Shown here: positions 60,914 to 64,000 of the stretch, one piece after another | How positions within the stretch are numbered: position 1 is the stretch's first letter | Layout of the letters: each line of letters begins with the position of its first letter | Assembly (NCBI GenBank): GCA_036380715.1 | Contig: DASVEF010000363.1 | Coordinates: 1-64,000, forward strand | Source of the DNA: UBA5704 sp036380715 | Lineage (GTDB): Bacteria > Acidobacteriota > Thermoanaerobaculia > Multivoradales > UBA5704 | DNA: 64,000 nucleotides | Reading direction: 5' to 3' | Made by a program: the position numbers and the translations under genes | Notes under the pieces: generated by a model | Database searches by the model: none | The model's input: only the letters and a program-made list of their open reading frames with translations | What the model was told of the DNA's origin: nothing

Positions 60914-63613
60914 ATGGGCCTCCAGGAATACAAGCGCAAGCGGAACTTCAAAGCCACTCCCGAGCCGGCGGGCCGGGTCGGGAAGGTCAAGGGGCAGTCC
61001 TTCGTCATCCAGAAGCACGCAGCCACACGCCTTCACTACGACTTCCGCCTGGAGATGGAAGGGGTGCTGCGGAGCTGGGCCGTGCCCAAGGGACCGAGCC
61101 TCGACCCCGGCGAGAAGCGCCTGGCCGTGCACGTCGAGGACCACCCGCTGGACTACGGCGGCTTCGAGGGGATCATCCCCAAGGGGCAGTACGGCGGCGG
61201 CACGGTCCTGCTCTGGGACTACGGCACCTGGTACCCCGAAGGCGACCCGGTCGCCGCCTACCGCAAAGGGCGTCTCAAGTTCCGCCTGGAGGGCGAGAAG
61301 CTCCACGGCGGCTGGAACCTGGTGCGCATGCACGGCCCGCAGGCCGGCGAGGACAAGGAGAACTGGCTCCTCATCAAGGAGAACGACGAGACCGCGCAGC
61401 CCGGCAGCGGCGACGCCATCGTCCAGAAGCTGACCGAGAGCGTGACCACCGGCCGCACCCTGGAGGAGATCGCCGCCGACCCCGAACGGGTCTGGAATTC
61501 CAACCGGGAGGAGAAGGCCAAGAAGCCTGCTAAAACGGTAAAAGCCGTGAAGAAGGCCGCCGCGCCCAGGGGCTCGGCCCTCGACCCGAAGTCCATCCCC
61601 GGCGCCCGGAAGGGCGCCATGCCCGGCGCGATCGAGCCGCAGCTCGCCACCCTGGTGGATCGTCCTCCGCGCGGGGAGGAGTGGGTACACGAGCTGAAGT
61701 TCGACGGCTACCGCGTGCTCTGCGAGGTGAAGAAAGGCAAGGTCCGGATCTGGACCCGCAACGGCAAGGACTGGACCGACCGCTTCTCCCCCGTGGCCGA
61801 GGCCGTGGCCGGGCTGCCGGTCCAGCAGGCCCTGCTCGACGGCGAGGTCGTCGTCGTGGAGCCGGACGGCACGACGAGCTTCCAGGCCCTGCAGAACGCG
61901 CTCACCGCCGACCGCGAACGCGACCTCGTCTACTTCGCCTTCGACCTCCTCTACCTGGACGGCTACGACCTGCGTGGGGCCACTCTGCTCGACCGCAAGG
62001 AGGCCCTGGGAGAGCTGCTGGGGCATGCCAAAGAGGGGACGATTCGCTACAGCGACCACGTCCAGGGCGCCGGCGACGACTTCTACCGCCACGCCTGCAC
62101 CTACAAGCTGGAGGGGATCGTGGCGAAGCGAGGCGACTTTCCTTACCGCTCCGGCCGCGGCAAGGAGTGGGTCAAGGTCAAGTGCCTCAAGAGGCAGGAG
62201 TTCGTGATCGTCGGCTTCACCGATCCGGAAGGCTCGCGCACCGGCTTCGGCGCCCTGCTCCTGGCCGTGCACGGCAGTGACGGCGACAATAACGGCGAGC
62301 TGGTCTTCTCCGGTAAGGTCGGCACCGGCTTCAACGACGAGACGCTGCGCGACCTGCGCAAGCGGCTGGGCAAGCTGGAGCGCTCGACCCCGGCGTTCAA
62401 GAACCCGCCGCGCGGCGCCGAGGCCCGCCGCAGCCACTGGGTGGAGCCCAAGCTCGTCGCGGAGATCGCCTTCACCGAGTGGACGGACGAGGGCATCCTG
62501 CGCCACCCTACGTTCCAGGGTCTGCGCGAGGACAAGCCGGCGAGCGACGTGGTCCGCGAGACGCCGCAGGACCTGCCGGAGGAGGGGAAGGGGGCCAAGA
62601 CCGTGAACAGGACCGTGAAGACGACGAGCCCCGCGAAGAAGAGCGCCAAGAAGTCGGCCAGGAAAGGAAAAGGAAAGACCCCGGCTGTCCATCCGGCCCC
62701 GCCGGCCTCCGAATCCGCGACTGAATTCGCCGGCGTCCGCTTCACCAATCCCAAAAAGGTCCTCTTCCCGGAGCAGGGGGTCACCAAGGGCGACCTGGCG
62801 GTCTACTACACGCGCATCGCCGACTGGATCCTCCCGCACCTGGCGGACCGGCCGCTCACCCTGGTGCGCTGCCCGGAAGGGCGCCAGAAGCAGTGCTTCT
62901 ACCAGAAGCACGTCAACGAGCAATTCCCGAAGAGCGTCCGGCGCGTGCAGGTCGACGAAGGCGAGCAGACCGTCCCCTACGGCGCGGTCGACTCCCTGGA
63001 AGGGCTGCTCTCCCTGATCCAGATGGGCGTGCTGGAGCTGCACATCTGGGGCTCGCACCGCGACGACATCGAAAAGCCCGACTACGTGGTCTTCGATCTC
63101 GATCCCGACGAGGGGCTGGCCTGGGAGCGGGTCGTCGAAGGGGCGAAGCTCATGCGCGCCCTGCTCGACGAGCTCGGCCTGCAGAGCTTCCTCAAGACGA
63201 CCGGCGGCAAGGGGCTGCACGTCTGCGTGCCGCTCGTCCGCCGCGCCGGCTGGGACGAGGTCAAGGCTTTCACCAAGGCGGTCTCTGAAGCCGTGGTCGC
63301 CGCCGATCCCGCCCGCTACACGGCCAAGCTCCCCAAGGCCAGCCGCAAAGGGAAGATCTTCATCGACTACCTGCGCAACGGCCGCGGCGCGACCTCGATC
63401 TGCGCCTACTCCACCCGCGCCCGCGCCGGCGCTCCCGTCTCCGCCCCCCTGTTCTGGGAGGAGCTGGACGACCCCGGCATCCTGCCCAACACGTTCACCG
63501 TGCAGAACCTCCCCGAGCGCCTGGAGAGCCTGAGCGCCGATCCCTGGGAGGGGTTCAACAAGGTCCGTCAGTCGATCACCGCGGCCATGAAGAAGGCCGT
63601 CGGCCTGAAGTGA
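60914..63613 (+). CDS. ligD: LigD, multifunctional end-joining ligase (PE-LIG-POL)
   Basis: 899 aa. 3'-phosphoesterase domain (~1-170): FVIQKHAATRLHYDFRLEM, GGTVLLWDYGTW. Ligase domain (~240-540): motif I LKFDGYRV (Lys ~261), LLDGEVVVVEPDG, GIVAKRGD, EWVKVKC. A basic linker (~565-600) leads to the primase-polymerase domain (~605-890): FTNPKKVLFPEQGVTKGDLAVYY, DYVVFDLDPDEGL (catalytic Asp pair), LKTTGGKGLHV. This PE-LIG-POL order is the Pseudomonas type. It fills and seals double-strand breaks held by Ku. Confidence 0.97.
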   Translation: MGLQEYKRKRNFKATPEPAGRVGKVKGQSFVIQKHAATRLHYDFRLEMEGVLRSWAVPKGPSLDPGEKRLAVHVEDHPLDYGGFEGIIPKGQYGGGTVLLWDYGTWYPEGDPVAAYRKGRLKFRLEGEKLHGGWNLVRMHGPQAGEDKENWLLIKENDETAQPGSGDAIVQKLTESVTTGRTLEEIAADPERVWNSNREEKAKKPAKTVKAVKKAAAPRGSALDPKSIPGARKGAMPGAIEPQLATLVDRPPRGEEWVHELKFDGYRVLCEVKKGKVRIWTRNGKDWTDRFSPVAEAVAGLPVQQALLDGEVVVVEPDGTTSFQALQNALTADRERDLVYFAFDLLYLDGYDLRGATLLDRKEALGELLGHAKEGTIRYSDHVQGAGDDFYRHACTYKLEGIVAKRGDFPYRSGRGKEWVKVKCLKRQEFVIVGFTDPEGSRTGFGALLLAVHGSDGDNNGELVFSGKVGTGFNDETLRDLRKRLGKLERSTPAFKNPPRGAEARRSHWVEPKLVAEIAFTEWTDEGILRHPTFQGLREDKPASDVVRETPQDLPEEGKGAKTVNRTVKTTSPAKKSAKKSARKGKGKTPAVHPAPPASESATEFAGVRFTNPKKVLFPEQGVTKGDLAVYYTRIADWILPHLADRPLTLVRCPEGRQKQCFYQKHVNEQFPKSVRRVQVDEGEQTVPYGAVDSLEGLLSLIQMGVLELHIWGSHRDDIEKPDYVVFDLDPDEGLAWERVVEGAKLMRALLDELGLQSFLKTTGGKGLHVCVPLVRRAGWDEVKAFTKAVSEAVVAADPARYTAKLPKASRKGKIFIDYLRNGRGATSICAYSTRARAGAPVSAPLFWEELDDPGILPNTFTVQNLPERLESLSADPWEGFNKVRQSITAAMKKAVGLK

Positions 63614-63683
63614 GCCCCCTCCCCTGCCCCTCCTCCGCAGAGCGGGAGAGGGGAAATCGTGTTTTCGTGTCTTTCTCCCCCTC

Positions 63684-63732
63684 TCCCGGGGGAGGGGAGT
63701 GCGGATGGGAGAGGGGGCCGGGGGGTGAGGGT
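63684..63732 (+). repeat. Dispersed REP-like repeat, copy 3
   Basis: CCCTCTCCCGGGGGAGGGG, then GATGGGAGAGGGGG, then CCGGGGGGTGAGGGTCCC. It matches the repeats at 8557 and 50172 and sits between ligD and the next gene. Confidence 0.7.
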
Positions 63733-63766
63733 CCCCTTGGCCCGGCCTTCGCAAGAGAAGGCGGTC

Positions 63767-64000
63767 ATGAGACGTATACCAATCCATCGACAGATATCGC
63801 TCGCCCTCTGTACGGCGGCGTTGCTCCTCGCCGCGGGTGGCTGCAAGGAAAAGGAGATGCCCCCGGCCGTGAGCCGGATGATCCAGGCCACGGTGCAGAC
63901 CAAGACCCTGCCCGCGGCGATCCGCGACCAGAAGGAGCACGCCCGGGCCTGGGAAGAGATGCGCCGCTTCTATGAGAAGCGCCAGTTCCAGCCCGCCTGG
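63767..64000 (+). CDS. L,D-transpeptidase-like (YcbB-type) lipoprotein, N-terminal fragment
   Basis: The first 78 residues only; the gene runs off the window. GAAGGCGG precedes the ATG. The signal segment ISLALCTAALLLAAGGC carries a lipobox (~26). The mature start has AWEEMRRFYEKRQFQPAW, matching the (L/V)xxFYxxRxYxPAW motif at the N-terminus of YcbB/LdtD-type L,D-transpeptidases, which make 3-3 peptidoglycan cross-links. The catalytic domain is not visible. Confidence 0.65.
   Translation, partial: MRRIPIHRQISLALCTAALLLAAGGCKEKEMPPAVSRMIQATVQTKTLPAAIRDQKEHARAWEEMRRFYEKRQFQPAW

Overview
The window is GC-rich, gene-dense bacterial DNA. It most likely comes from an Acidobacteriota genome, in the broad Thermoanaerobaculia neighbourhood; this is an inference. 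The reasons are an ADOP-type (acidobacterial duplicated orphan permease) FtsX-like permease, several Hanks kinases and FHA proteins, large TPR proteins, and short dispersed GC-rich palindromic repeats. No rRNA, tRNA or CRISPR array was recognised.

Layout. 1-9.2 kb is mostly housekeeping or accessory: a truncated gene with an in-frame 21-nt repeat, a GT4 glycosyltransferase, a 41-aa membrane microprotein, a tRNA-binding protein, a TIR/deoxyribosyltransferase-like protein with a TRAFs-binding-like C-terminus, DUF481, a PaaI thioesterase, prfC, and a GT87 transferase beside a palindromic tandem array. 9.3-17.7 kb holds a secreted alpha/beta hydrolase with a clear terminator, then a minus-strand phospho-signalling cluster: PP2C phosphatase, zinc-ribbon/FHA protein, FHA-S1 protease, kinase, exported protein, kinase. 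17.8-20.2 kb has an aldo/keto reductase, a site-2-protease-like membrane protein and a 454-bp MITE-like element carrying eight helically phased AACAWTGTT sites. 20.2-28.2 kb has a lipoprotein, a Cys-rich exported protein, a RecT/YqaJ/ATP-ligase recombination group, a DUF4157 protein and clpS-clpA. 28.2-33.3 kb is repeat-rich and encodes an 815-aa internally duplicated TPR protein preceded by a small secreted glycine-rich protein, plus a GNAT acetyltransferase.

33.2-53.2 kb is the centrepiece: a minus-strand operon of an ADOP permease and two NRPSs with five modules (C-A-T x2, then C-A-T x3) ending in sulfotransferase-thioesterase. By-eye specificity codes suggest acyl-Ala-(Val/Ile-like)-Gln-(uncertain)-Thr. 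Sulfation of the last, beta-hydroxylated residue before release would resemble the CurM decarboxylative off-loading of curacin biosynthesis. A dispersed GC-rich repeat has been incorporated in frame into the first condensation domain.

53.3-64 kb holds a secreted M12B-like metalloprotease, a gluzincin-like membrane protein, an M23 lipoprotein, MarC, two BON-domain lipoproteins each preceded by a matching terminator/anti-terminator leader, fdhD, the NHEJ pair ku-ligD, and the start of an L,D-transpeptidase-like lipoprotein cut by the window end.
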